A DNA stretch of 64,000 bases from an uncultured Eggerthellaceae bacterium (GTDB taxonomy: Bacteria > Actinomycetota > Coriobacteriia > Coriobacteriales > Eggerthellaceae). The notes beneath the pieces were generated by a model, which had not been told where the DNA came from, did not search any database, and saw only the letters and a list, made by a program, of their open reading frames with translations. Both the position numbers and the translations under genes were made by a program. How positions within the stretch are numbered: position 1 is the first letter of the stretch; each line of letters begins with the position of its first letter. Positions 26,623-35,249 of this stretch are shown here, piece by piece. Location: NCBI GenBank assembly GCA_903789415.1, contig CAIFEG010000002.1:83730-147729 (forward strand). Reading direction: 5' to 3'.

Positions 26623-27908
26623 TGTCGCAAAACAATGATTCCCAAAAAGATATACAAGAAGATCCTCAAAAGGGATTACATGATATAGACGAGCAAACGG
26701 CGCACAGGCTGTTTGACTTAAACGATGATGAACGTGCCTTTTTACGTGAAGGTGCAAAGATACGTGAAGATGCACTTTCCCCTTATGCAACGCGTGATGA
26801 GGATGCGATCTACGAGCGCGAAGAGGAAATCCCCACCGATCAAACTCTTGTTCGCCCCGCATTTGAGCGCGATGTTGACCGCGTACTCAACTGTGCGTTT
26901 TACAACCGTTGCATGGACAAAACCCAAGTGTTTCCGTTTTATCGCAACGATGATCTCACGCGCCGCTCATTCCATCTGCAGTTGGTCTCGCAGATTGCGC
27001 GTAAAATTGGCAGTGCCCTTCGCCTGAACGTAGCGCTTATTGAAGCGATTGCGCTCGGCCATGACCTGGGGCATACGCCCTTTGGCCATGGGGGAGAGCG
27101 CTTTCTCTCGCGTGAGTATCACGCGCAAACAGGGAGATACTTTCACCATAACGTACACAGCGTTCGGGTGTTGCGCACGCTTGCAGGCAGAAACCTCTCT
27201 TTGCAGGCGCTCGATGGTATGTTGTGCCACTGTGGTGAGAGGGCATTTCTGGAGTATCATCCCAGCGATTTGCACACTTTCGATGAACTCAACCAGACAA
27301 TTGAGCGTTGCTATACTCAGCCAGGTGCAAGTCACTCGCTTCATCCATGCACACTTGAAGGATGCGTTGTCCGTATTTCCGATATTTTGGCGTATCTGGG
27401 AAAAGACCGTCAAGATGCGCTTTCAATCGGAGCCATCACGCCTGAACAATACACCGTGCATAGTGCCATTGGGCACCGTAACGCGGAGTTTATTGAGCGG
27501 GCAAGTATCAACATTATCAAGAACAGTATGGGAAAACCTTATTTATCGATGGATCAGGAAGTTTTTGATTCTATCGTGGCGCTAAAGGATCTGAACTTTA
27601 AACAGATTTATACGTCACCGCAGGCCCAAGACACGCTCGAGAAATATATCAGCCCGATGTTTGCGAAGATGTATCCCAAGCTTTTGCATGATGTGAAAAC
27701 CGATAATGAAGCAAGTTATATTTTCCGTCACCACATCAATGCGTGGATGCTTAAGGATCGGCCGGATTATCGCAAACAAGATCCAAACGATATCGTGGTC
27801 GACTATATCGCCAGCATGACCGACGATTACTTTATCGATTTATTCAATGTCATGTTCCCCGATGAAGCAGTTCCGCGTGAAAAACTCTACGTTCCGTATT
27901 TTAAATAG
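26622..27908 (+). CDS. dGTPase-like HD-domain triphosphohydrolase
   Basis: Predicted dNTP triphosphohydrolase that cleaves dNTPs to nucleosides and triphosphate. The 428-residue product has TRRSFHLQLVSQIARKIGS ahead of ALGHDLGHTPFGHGGERFL (metal-binding His-Asp near residues 147-148), then a further FHHNVHSVRVL. The charged N-terminal stretch of about 60 residues is longer than needed for the domain. It overlaps recR by one base; linkage to replication and repair genes suits a role in the dNTP pool. Which dNTP it prefers is not visible. Confidence 0.88.
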   Translation: MSQNNDSQKDIQEDPQKGLHDIDEQTAHRLFDLNDDERAFLREGAKIREDALSPYATRDEDAIYEREEEIPTDQTLVRPAFERDVDRVLNCAFYNRCMDKTQVFPFYRNDDLTRRSFHLQLVSQIARKIGSALRLNVALIEAIALGHDLGHTPFGHGGERFLSREYHAQTGRYFHHNVHSVRVLRTLAGRNLSLQALDGMLCHCGERAFLEYHPSDLHTFDELNQTIERCYTQPGASHSLHPCTLEGCVVRISDILAYLGKDRQDALSIGAITPEQYTVHSAIGHRNAEFIERASINIIKNSMGKPYLSMDQEVFDSIVALKDLNFKQIYTSPQAQDTLEKYISPMFAKMYPKLLHDVKTDNEASYIFRHHINAWMLKDRPDYRKQDPNDIVVDYIASMTDDYFIDLFNVMFPDEAVPREKLYVPYFK

Positions 27909-28313
27909 CAGTAGAGATAAAGAGCGTTAGTGATAAAGAATGGCGCTGTAAAGAAAAAATCGCCAGAAACAGTAAATGCCTCAGCCGTGTTCCCCTCCGA
28001 ATACGGCTGAGGCATATGTCATCAATGATGACGACCCCCCTGACAAAATGTTCTCACCGATAAGGTTCGAACTCGTCATTTCATATTATATCGAAATTTA
28101 CACACTTTTGGTATACAGACGTTATTTTAGATCGCTGTGCGCTTTCACCCGCTCATGGAGGCATTGTGGTGTAAGGTTCCGGTTTGATGTCAAATGATAC
28201 TTCATTAGTGGCATTTAACTTTGCTCCTGCATAATAAGACGTACCAAGAAAGGCGAACTTGCACGTACTTCTTTCGTCTATCTTGTTTTAAATGTATCGA
28301 AGGGAGAAAAACA
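27909..28313. other. Intergenic region with two perfect hairpins
   Basis: Just over 400 bases without a supported gene. Close to the hydrolase end lie two inverted repeats, listed separately or noted here: a 13-bp stem at 27976-28015 and a 6-bp stem GTCATC/GATGAC at 28018-28032. Beyond these, an AT-rich stretch leads to the desulfoferrodoxin gene, with AAGGGAG as its ribosome site. Confidence 0.5.
27976..28015. terminator. Long perfect hairpin, possible bidirectional terminator
   Basis: ATGCCTCAGCCGT (27976-27988) pairs perfectly with ACGGCTGAGGCAT (28003-28015) around a 14-base loop. No T-run follows on the + strand, so it may act as a Rho-assisted or RNA-protecting structure. Confidence 0.55.
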
Positions 28314-28697
28314 ATGGAGCCAACATTTTATACATGCCGCAAATGCGGAAATGTCGTTTTGAAATTTACCGATAGTGGAGCACCGCTTTCTTGTTGTGGT
28401 CAGAAGATGGATACGCTTGTACCGAACTCAACCGATGCCGCGCAAGAAAAGCATGTTCCGGTGGTAACCGTTTCTGGGTCAAATGTTTCAGTTCAGGTAG
28501 GAAGCACACTTCGTCCTATGACCGAAGACCATCTCATCCAATGGATTGTTCTTGTATGCGCTGATGGAACCTATCAGGTGCGTTTCCTCACGGCAAACGA
28601 TACCCCGACGGCTCAATTTGCACTTGCAGAAGGCCAGAAGCCGGTAAGTGTGTACGCATATTGCAACAAACACGGTCTGTGGAAGGCTTCTTGCTAA
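28314..28697 (+). CDS. Desulfoferrodoxin (superoxide reductase) with an altered iron ligand
   Basis: Reduces superoxide to peroxide in anaerobes. The 127-residue protein has an N-terminal desulforedoxin domain (C8, C11, C27, C28) and the C-terminal superoxide reductase domain. Expected ligands of the catalytic iron are present as H47 (EKHVP), H73 (EDHLIQW), C117 and H120 (YCNKHG). The position normally held by His in HPM is R67 (TLRPM), so one of the four equatorial histidines appears missing. The ATG at 28314 follows AAGGGAG. The gene stands alone. Activity as a superoxide reductase is therefore inferred, not certain. Confidence 0.9.
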   Translation: MEPTFYTCRKCGNVVLKFTDSGAPLSCCGQKMDTLVPNSTDAAQEKHVPVVTVSGSNVSVQVGSTLRPMTEDHLIQWIVLVCADGTYQVRFLTANDTPTAQFALAEGQKPVSVYAYCNKHGLWKASC

Positions 28698-28738
28698 ACA
28701 GGCATTTGAAGACGCTTGAAAAGACGAGCGCCAATTTT

Positions 28739-28773
28739 ATGAGTTTGATTATGAGCTCAATGAGGCCCATGAG
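28739..28773. repeat. Degenerate ATGAG repeats downstream of the desulfoferrodoxin gene
   Basis: ATGAG begins at 28739, 28751, 28760 and 28769 (offsets 12, 9 and 9), within loosely similar units such as TTTGATTATGAG and CTCAATGAG. This belongs to the 3'-flank repeats of the window but lies about 40 bases past the stop. Confidence 0.55.
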
Positions 28774-28876
28774 ATAAATAAACTCAACGATCCCAATGAT
28801 CTCATTGAGAGCCGTGAGGTCAAATTTTAAAAAAATGGTTCTCTATATTGAATTTAGATAATTCCTCTCCTCAATG

Positions 28877-28920
28877 AAGCGCGATCGATAATTGCAGTAC
28901 GCAATTCGGTCGCGCTTTTT
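28877..28920 (+). terminator. Rho-independent terminator before pyk
   Basis: AAGCGCGA (28877-28884) pairs with TCGCGCTT (28910-28917) and the inner AATTGC with GCAATT; TTT follows. Confidence 0.8.
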
Positions 28921-29103
28921 GCATCTGTTTTCACATGTAACATCGCGTACAAACTGGATATATGCGCTGTGTGCTCCCGTCTCTGTCAATTATTCCATGT
29001 GCGGTACAATACCAATGGATAAAAGCGCATGTAAGTGCATTATTTTGTCAAAAAAATGACGACAATGCTGCTCACGCGCTAAGGCATTGAAACGAAGGAA
29101 ACT

Positions 29104-30591
29104 ATGGCTAAGCGAACCAAAGTTATCTGTACGCTTGGTCCAGCTGTCGACAATGAAACATCCATTCGTGGGTTAATTTCTGCGGGGATGGATATCGCAC
29201 GGCTGAACTTAGGATATGGCAATCAAGCTGAGCACAAAGCTCGAATCGAACGCGTTAAACGCATTCGTCAAGTACAAGGAACCCCAACTGCAATTATGGT
29301 TGATACCGTTGGCCCAAAAATCCGTACGGGTCGTCTTGCAGGGGGACAACCAATCAAACTTGCGGCAGGTAAGCAAATCGTACTTACCGAAAAAGATGTG
29401 GAAGGCACCGATCGTCTTCTTACGCAAACGCATCCTGACCTGTGGAAAGTTGTCGAACCCGGCACCCAGATCATGCTTGATGAGGGCAACATCGAACTTG
29501 CAGTCGACGAAGTTCGCGGCAGCGATATCGTTTGCACGGTTCAAAATACGGGCACGCTTGGGCAGCACAAGAGTGTTAATTTGCCAGGAACAAATTTGCA
29601 TTTGCCCTCGCTTACCGATCAAGACCGTCAAGATCTTCTGTTTGCCATTGAGGAGGACGTTGACTTTATTGCTATGTCATTCGTCCGAACTGCAGCAGAT
29701 ATCGAACAGCTGCGTCGCTTCTTAGCGGAACACAATGGCTCTGACATCGGCGTTGTGGCACGCATAGATAATCGCGATGCGGTAAAGAATGCCGATAGCA
29801 TTATCGAAGCTGCCGATGCCGTTATCGTTGCACGTGGCGATTTGGGCGTCGAGATTGATGCGACCGAAGTTCCTCATGTGCAAAAACGCATTGTGGCGCG
29901 TTGCTCGGCGATGCATACGCCCGTTGTCATCTCTACGCAACTCCTCACGAGCATGCAAGGAAGTCCTCGTCCGACGCGTGGCGAAGTGACCGATGTCGCA
30001 AACGCTGTGTACGATGGCGTCGACGCGCTCATGCTTACGGGTGAAACGGCAATCGGGAAGTATCCTATTCAGGCATGCCGTATGGTTTGTCACATCGCGG
30101 AATCCAGCGAACCCTATGTTGCGAGTCCTTCGCGAAATGCCGTGGAATATCCAACTGATGCACTTCGTGTTGCCAGAACTGTTGGTGTTGCTGCTGTGTC
30201 TACTGCCGATGCTATCAACGCGAAATGCATCGTCACCCCAACAACATCAGGACGCACCGCTCGTCTGATCTCGAATCTTCGCCCGAAGGCCCCAATTTAT
30301 GCGGTAACGCAGCGCCCAAAAGTTTTCCATCGTATGCAAATTTTATGGGGCGTGACTCCATTTTTGGCTCCTATCGAGGACACCACCATGCATGACACCA
30401 TTGCCGTGGCGAAAAAATGCATGTGGGATCACCGACGGGTACATGCAGGAGACCTGACCGTGTTTACCGCGGGTGATTTCGCAACGGCTCCCTATATTTC
30501 TGAGGGACCGCATAAGGGTGTTCCTACCAACGTAATGTATGTTGTCCAAATCAAACGCGACGATACCAACGAGGCAGAAGAGGAAGAATAA
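29104..30591 (+). CDS. pyk: Pyruvate kinase
   Basis: Final ATP-yielding step of glycolysis, phosphoenolpyruvate to pyruvate. The 495-residue product shows KVICTLGPAVDNE at the start, MVDTVGPKIRTG, MLDEGNIEL and the active-site segment AVIVARGDLGVEI near 239-251. MLTGETAIGKYP is the typical second motif. The C-terminal domain is of ordinary size, without an added PEP-utilising domain. An AAGGAAAC site precedes the ATG. The gene ends three bases before rhaB, and the rhaB ribosome site lies in its last codons. Confidence 0.96.
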   Translation: MAKRTKVICTLGPAVDNETSIRGLISAGMDIARLNLGYGNQAEHKARIERVKRIRQVQGTPTAIMVDTVGPKIRTGRLAGGQPIKLAAGKQIVLTEKDVEGTDRLLTQTHPDLWKVVEPGTQIMLDEGNIELAVDEVRGSDIVCTVQNTGTLGQHKSVNLPGTNLHLPSLTDQDRQDLLFAIEEDVDFIAMSFVRTAADIEQLRRFLAEHNGSDIGVVARIDNRDAVKNADSIIEAADAVIVARGDLGVEIDATEVPHVQKRIVARCSAMHTPVVISTQLLTSMQGSPRPTRGEVTDVANAVYDGVDALMLTGETAIGKYPIQACRMVCHIAESSEPYVASPSRNAVEYPTDALRVARTVGVAAVSTADAINAKCIVTPTTSGRTARLISNLRPKAPIYAVTQRPKVFHRMQILWGVTPFLAPIEDTTMHDTIAVAKKCMWDHRRVHAGDLTVFTAGDFATAPYISEGPHKGVPTNVMYVVQIKRDDTNEAEEEE

Positions 30592-30594
30592 CGA

Positions 30595-32082
30595 ATGGCT
30601 GAGCAAAAAAACGTGCAGTATCATTTGGCGGTTGATGTAGGTGCGTCATCTGGTCGTTTGGTCTTAGGACATACGGAAAACGGCAAGATCATTCTTGAAG
30701 AGATGTATCGATTTGACAACACGCAGATTGATCACGATGGACATGCGTGTTGGGATATCGACGGTATTTACAACGAAATTCTCAATGGTCTTCAAGCTTG
30801 TAATACGGCGAGGAAAATCCCTACAACTATTGGCATCGACACGTGGGGTGTTGACTTTGTCCTCGTAGATGAAAAGGGCAACCGCGTAGGTGATGCCGTT
30901 GCCTATCGCGATGATCGCACTCAGGGGATGGTAGAGGAAGTAAATAAGCTCGTTTCTCCATCGCATGTATATCGCGAATGCGGCATTCAGTGCCAATCTT
31001 TTAATACCATCTATCAGCTTGTTGCACTTCTACACGAACACCCTGAACAGATTCAGGCGGCGCGCAGATTCTTGATGATTCCGGATTACTTGAATTATTT
31101 ACTCACCGGTGTGGCATGCAACGAATACACCAACGCGACGACCACAAACTTGCTTAATGCGCGTACTAAAGACTGGGATAGCGAGCTCATGGATGCATGC
31201 GGCATCCCCCAGCGTTTGTTTGCAAAGCCCATCATGCCTGGTAATGTCATTGGATCTTTTACGAAAGAAGTTCAGGATCGTGTGGGCTTTAATGCCAAAG
31301 TGATGCTTCCGGCGACGCATGATACCGGATCGGCATTTTTGGCGGTTCCTGCAAAAGATGAAGACGCAGTCTATCTTTCGTCAGGCACCTGGAGTTTGCT
31401 TGGTGTCGAACATGAGGGACCCGTTACTACCGAAGCTGCGCGGCTGCAGAACTTTACGAACGAAGGCGGCTACGATTACCGTTTCCGCTTCTTGAAAAAC
31501 ATCATGGGGCTGTGGATCGTGCAGTCTATTCGCCGCGAGCTCAACGGAGTTACCTATGTAAAGGGAGATAAAGTTTCTGAGCATGCAATTCGCAAAGAAG
31601 GGGATCCCGAAATTGGCTTTGGCGATTTGATCGACGCAGCGAAAAAAGAGTCTGATTTTCCTTCGGTCTTTGATGTCAATGATGAACGGTTCCTATCTCC
31701 TGATTCAATGATCGACGAGGTCCAAGGCGCATGCCAGGATACGGGCCAGCCCATTCCGGAAACGCTGGGGCAGCTCATGCAATGCGTCTATCACAGCCTT
31801 GCCGATTGCTATGCTACCTCCATTGCTGACTTGGCTGCTCTGACGGGGCGCACCTACACCTCCATCAACATCGTTGGTGGCGGTTGCCAGGATGGGTATC
31901 TCAATCAAGCAACGGCAGATGCGTGCAGAATTCCTGTATATGCTGGTCCCGTTGAAGGAACGAGCTTAGGAAACTTGATCGTTCAGTTCTTGGCTGATGG
32001 TGAATTTGACAACTTACAGCAAGCACGCGACGCGATCCGCGATTCGTTTGATATCAAACTGATTGAACCATCTCAAAAATAG
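30595..32082 (+). CDS. rhaB: Rhamnulokinase
   Basis: FGGY-family kinase phosphorylating L-rhamnulose at C1. The 495-residue protein has VDVGASSGRLVLG at residues 13-25, the central ATHDTGSAF loop, YLSSGTWSLLGVE, and the C-terminal VGGGCQDGYLNQATADAC followed by GPVEGTSLGN. SSGR and GGGCQ are typical of RhaB rather than xylulo- or fuculokinases, and rhaA, rhaD and rhaM follow. It is cotranscribed with pyk by spacing. A terminator at 32170 separates it from rhaA, so the two parts may also be expressed separately. Confidence 0.94.
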   Translation: MAEQKNVQYHLAVDVGASSGRLVLGHTENGKIILEEMYRFDNTQIDHDGHACWDIDGIYNEILNGLQACNTARKIPTTIGIDTWGVDFVLVDEKGNRVGDAVAYRDDRTQGMVEEVNKLVSPSHVYRECGIQCQSFNTIYQLVALLHEHPEQIQAARRFLMIPDYLNYLLTGVACNEYTNATTTNLLNARTKDWDSELMDACGIPQRLFAKPIMPGNVIGSFTKEVQDRVGFNAKVMLPATHDTGSAFLAVPAKDEDAVYLSSGTWSLLGVEHEGPVTTEAARLQNFTNEGGYDYRFRFLKNIMGLWIVQSIRRELNGVTYVKGDKVSEHAIRKEGDPEIGFGDLIDAAKKESDFPSVFDVNDERFLSPDSMIDEVQGACQDTGQPIPETLGQLMQCVYHSLADCYATSIADLAALTGRTYTSINIVGGGCQDGYLNQATADACRIPVYAGPVEGTSLGNLIVQFLADGEFDNLQQARDAIRDSFDIKLIEPSQK

Positions 32083-32169
32083 CAATGCGAACGACAACCG
32101 GGAACGTTTTCTGAAATTCGAAATCTAAAAACTCGAAAATTCGGGAACCGTCTCGAACGTTTGGCAAAA

Positions 32170-32225
32170 CCTCTTGTCTATGGTGGACTAAAGTCAAACG
32201 TCATGGACAAGAGGCTTCTTTTTTG
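32170..32225 (+). terminator. Terminator after rhaB
   Basis: CCTCTTGTCTATG (32170-32182) pairs with CATGGACAAGAGG (32202-32214), one wobble pair, then CTTCTTTTTT. The loop is 19 bases, longer than usual. Confidence 0.75.
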
Positions 32226-32307
32226 CTGTCGTTCTTTTAACCATTACCAAAGTTTTTGCCGATGCACTTCTTGAAATTGGAGATAAGCGGTACCCTAAGT
32301 AGTTGGT

Positions 32308-32326
32308 TGCAGGTTATATGTCTGCA
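32308..32326. promoter_or_regulatory. Inverted repeat upstream of rhaA, possible operator
   Basis: TGCAG (32308-32312) and CTGCA (32322-32326) flank nine bases, inside a slightly longer imperfect repeat GGTTGCAG/CTGCACC. It lies about 135 bases before rhaA. No rhamnose regulator gene is seen in the window, so operator use is speculative. Confidence 0.3.
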
Positions 32327-32461
32327 CCAAATGACTTTTTGTGTTCATGAGCGCAAAAGGTAACACTACATACGTGGATAGACAGATTGTCATTTCGGCA
32401 TAATGTGTCTTCCACCTAAAGTTCTGTTTGCCAAATAATCTGGCATTTGAAAGGAACGAAT

Positions 32462-33715
32462 ATGGATAACGCGTACGAATACGCAAAGCAACGCTATGCA
32501 GACCTTGGAGTTGATACCGAGGCAGCTATCAACACGCTTGCAAACAAGGCAATTTCCATTAATTGCTGGCAAGGTGATGATGTGCAGGGATTTGACCAGA
32601 AAGATAATGCGCTTTCTGGCGGAATTCAAACAACAGGCAACTATCCAGGAAAAGCGCGCAATTTTGAAGAGCTCACCGCCGACTTTGAAAAAGCGGTCAG
32701 CATGATCCCTGGAAAAAAACGTATCAACTTACATGCAAGCTATGCGGTTTTCACCGACAAAAACCCTTGGGTCGATCGCGACAAGATTGAGTACAAGCAC
32801 TTTAAGCCATGGGTTGATTGGGCGAAAGAGCATGGGTTTGGTATCGACTTTAACCCGACTATTTTCAGCCATCCAAAGATGAATCATGACATGTCGCTTT
32901 CCTCTCCTGATCCCGAGACACGCAAGTTCTGGATTGACCACTGCATTGCGTGCCGCCGCATCTCTGAGCAAATCGGTGAAGAGCTTGATGATCAGGTATT
33001 AGATAACATTTGGATTCCTGATGGTTTGAAGGATTGGCCTGCAGATCGCTTAGGACCTCGTATGCGCCTGAAGGATTCCTTGGACCAGATCTTTGAAGAG
33101 AAGTGCCCCCATGTCATTGACTCCGTTGAGTCAAAACTTTTTGGCATTGGCTTGGAAGGATATACCACCGGCACGGGTGAGTTCTATTTGAGCTATGCGG
33201 CAAAGCACCCTGGTGTCTATGACTTGCTCGACATTGGACATTATCATCCAACCGAAAATGTTGCCGATAAAATTGCATCCTTGCTGTGCTTCTTTGACAA
33301 GGTCCCTCTGCATGTCACCCGTCCAATGCGTTGGGATTCAGACCATGTCATCCTCTTCGACGACACCATTCGTGATCTCGCGCAGGAAATTGTTCGCTGC
33401 GACGCAATGGATAAAACCATTATTGGTCTAGACTTCTTCGATGCGTCTATCAACCGCGTGGGTGCGTGGGTTGTCGGCACGCGTTCGATGGAGAAGAGCC
33501 TGCTCTTTGCGCTTCTGCAGCCAAATAAGGAGCTCAAGAACCTTCAGGATACGTACCAGTTCTCTGAGAAAATGATGGTTAACGAAGAAATCAAGACGGA
33601 ACCATTCGGCATTGTGTGGGATGAATATTGCCGTCGTCAGAATGTTCCTGTTGATACGGAGTGCTGGCCTAAGGTCAAACAATACGAAGACGACGTTTTG
33701 CTGAAGCGCGACTAA
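32462..33715 (+). CDS. rhaA: L-rhamnose isomerase
   Basis: Metal-dependent aldose-ketose isomerase giving L-rhamnulose. The 417-residue length equals that of typical RhaA. Visible are the family start YEYAKQRYADLGVD, CWQGDDVQGFD with substrate-binding residues, INLHASYAVF, LDIGHYHPTENVADK and GLDFFDASINRVGAWVVG. The ATG at 32462 follows GAAAGGA; an in-frame upstream TTG (32447) lies within that site. A terminator lies between this gene and rhaD, at 33739. Confidence 0.95.
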   Translation: MDNAYEYAKQRYADLGVDTEAAINTLANKAISINCWQGDDVQGFDQKDNALSGGIQTTGNYPGKARNFEELTADFEKAVSMIPGKKRINLHASYAVFTDKNPWVDRDKIEYKHFKPWVDWAKEHGFGIDFNPTIFSHPKMNHDMSLSSPDPETRKFWIDHCIACRRISEQIGEELDDQVLDNIWIPDGLKDWPADRLGPRMRLKDSLDQIFEEKCPHVIDSVESKLFGIGLEGYTTGTGEFYLSYAAKHPGVYDLLDIGHYHPTENVADKIASLLCFFDKVPLHVTRPMRWDSDHVILFDDTIRDLAQEIVRCDAMDKTIIGLDFFDASINRVGAWVVGTRSMEKSLLFALLQPNKELKNLQDTYQFSEKMMVNEEIKTEPFGIVWDEYCRRQNVPVDTECWPKVKQYEDDVLLKRD

Positions 33716-33738
33716 AACTTCACTGAACGTTGAATATG

Positions 33739-33768
33739 AAGGGCGTGCCACCTGGTGCGCCCTTTTCT
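33739..33768 (+). terminator. Intra-operon terminator or attenuator between rhaA and rhaD
   Basis: AAGGGCG (33739-33745) pairs with CGCCCTT (33758-33764), followed by TTCT. It sits 24 bases past rhaA and 26 before rhaD and could lower rhaD-rhaM expression relative to rhaA. Confidence 0.7.
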
Positions 33769-33789
33769 CAAGTGGCAAAGGAGAAAAAG

Positions 33790-34632
33790 TTGGCGATCGA
33801 ACAATCAAATTGCATTCGTCGTTTTGTACGTACATGCACTGACGGCTGGGAGCAGGGTTGGCATGAGCGTAACGGGGGAAACCTTACGTATCGCATGTCT
33901 CCTGAAGATGTGCAGGTCTGTGAACCGTATTTCAGCTTGGATGCGGGAGATCATGATCACCAATGGCACGATCTTGGTGTTACTGCCGCAAATATGGCTG
34001 GTCAGTTCTTTATTACCACGGGCTCCGGCAAATTCATGCGGAAGGTTTCCGTTGACCTGGAAGGGTGCGTGGGCATCGTCGAGATCAACGCAAAAGGTGA
34101 CGCATGGCGCATTGTGTGGGGCCTTCGTGGTGGCGGACGTCCCACAAGCGAATTTCCTACACACGTGATGAACCACAGTGTGCGTGCGGAGGCAACCAAC
34201 GGTGCAAACCGCGTTATCTATCATGCGCATTGTCCCAATGTTATTGCGCTTTCAACCCTTATTGAACCGGATGCTCGTACGTGGAGCCGCATCCTTTGGA
34301 AATCGATGACCGAGTGCATCATTATCTATCCCGAAGGGGTAGGTGTCGTGCCGTGGATGGTTCCTGGTGGCGCCGATATCGCAAAGGCAACCTGCGAGTT
34401 AATGAAGAAGTATCAAGCATGTGTTTGGACACAGCACGGTCTGTTTGTGTCAGGCGATACGTTTGATAACGCATTTGGGCTCATGCATACTATCGAAAAA
34501 TCTGCTGGTTTGTATTTAAGTGCCTGCGCGGCCAACGGCGGCAATCCACCAACAAAGCTCATTTCCGATGAACAGCTTCGCGATGTGTGCAAAGCGTTTC
34601 ATGTTTCTCCAAACGAAGATTTCTTAGATTAG
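33790..34632 (+). CDS. rhaD: Rhamnulose-1-phosphate aldolase
   Basis: Class II zinc aldolase splitting L-rhamnulose 1-phosphate to DHAP and L-lactaldehyde. The 280-residue product has WHERNGGNLTYRM, TTGSGKFMR, the histidine pair in YHAHCPNVIALS, and WTQHGLFVSG with the third zinc ligand. Length fits E. coli RhaD (about 274). The chosen start is TTG at 33790, six bases after AAAGGAG. An upstream in-frame ATG at 33730 would lie inside the terminator stem region and lacks a ribosome site. rhaM follows after 27 bases. Confidence 0.93.
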   Translation: MAIEQSNCIRRFVRTCTDGWEQGWHERNGGNLTYRMSPEDVQVCEPYFSLDAGDHDHQWHDLGVTAANMAGQFFITTGSGKFMRKVSVDLEGCVGIVEINAKGDAWRIVWGLRGGGRPTSEFPTHVMNHSVRAEATNGANRVIYHAHCPNVIALSTLIEPDARTWSRILWKSMTECIIIYPEGVGVVPWMVPGGADIAKATCELMKKYQACVWTQHGLFVSGDTFDNAFGLMHTIEKSAGLYLSACAANGGNPPTKLISDEQLRDVCKAFHVSPNEDFLD

Positions 34633-34659
34633 AAAAATAAAGAAAGAAGCTAATCAATC

Positions 34660-35007
34660 ATGGCTGATACTGAAAGAAAAACGGGTTCTGGACGTACGAT
34701 TCAGGGTTTTAAGATGAAGCTTTATCCTGGATTTGCAAAGGAATACGAAAAGCGTCACAACGAGCTTTGGCCTGAAATGCAGGATATGATTCACGAATAC
34801 GGTGGCCATAACTACAGCATTTTTATTGATGAAGAAACGGATACGTTGTTCGGATATATCGAAGTGGATGATCCGGAAAAATATGCGAAGTCCGCTGACA
34901 CGCCGATCAACCGTAAATGGTGGGATTTCATGGCGTCTGTTATGGAGACCAATGCAGACAACTCGCCGGTAAGCACCCCATTGCATTGCGCATTCCATCT
35001 TGATTAA
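34660..35007 (+). CDS. rhaM: L-rhamnose mutarotase
   Basis: Small ferredoxin-fold enzyme interconverting anomers of L-rhamnose. The 115-residue product shows FKMKLYPGFAKEYEKRHNELW with the catalytic His, IHEYGGHNYSIF and the NRKWWDFMASVM motif, all typical of RhaM. The polar N-terminal 12 residues are slightly longer than usual. It is the last gene of the rhamnose run, before a terminator at 35090. Confidence 0.94.
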   Translation: MADTERKTGSGRTIQGFKMKLYPGFAKEYEKRHNELWPEMQDMIHEYGGHNYSIFIDEETDTLFGYIEVDDPEKYAKSADTPINRKWWDFMASVMETNADNSPVSTPLHCAFHLD

Positions 35008-35089
35008 TCCTTAAGCGCAAAACAGGCCTTTTGCCATAATTCATTAATGCATTATGCGCAACTATTATGCCCAACGTGGCATTCTCATT

Positions 35090-35133
35090 TCCCGAAATTC
35101 GGGTATCACCCATGCTCGGATTTCGGGATTTTT
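35090..35133 (+). terminator. Terminator of the rhamnose genes
   Basis: TCCCGAAAT (35090-35098) pairs with ATTTCGGGA (35120-35128), followed by TTTTT. Confidence 0.82.
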
Positions 35134-35220
35134 ATGTTTCATGGCATACGGGAAAGCGTGTGGGCTCTCAGAGCAGATATTGATTCAGAGCAGGAATTTC
35201 GTAAACGTTTATGCCCCGTA

Positions 35221-35245
35221 AATCTTTAGCTTCATGAATCTTTAG
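35221..35245 (-). repeat. 9-bp direct repeat beyond the LuxR stop
   Basis: AATCTTTAG at 35221-35229 and 35237-35245 (offset 16). The stop of the minus-strand LuxR gene is at 35250, so the repeat lies just past its 3' end. Confidence 0.6.
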
Positions 35246-35249
35246 GCGT

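Larger units (their letters stand above)
28698..29103. other. Intergenic region: degenerate repeats, terminator, pyk upstream
   Basis: No gene is supported. The first 130 bases are imperfect repeats around ATGAG and CTCAA. A terminator lies at 28877-28920. CTGTCA (28983-28988) and TACAAT (29005-29010), 16 bases apart, might be the pyk promoter. Confidence 0.5.
32083..32461 (+). other. Region between rhaB and rhaA
   Basis: No gene. It holds a terminator (32170-32225), an inverted repeat (32308-32326) and the rhaA ribosome site (GAAAGGAACG). Confidence 0.5.

Noticed and set aside
28064-28074. tRNA T-loop-like sequence GGTTCGAACTC
   Set aside because: No 5-bp T-stem forms around the loop and no acceptor, D or anticodon arms could be fitted upstream.
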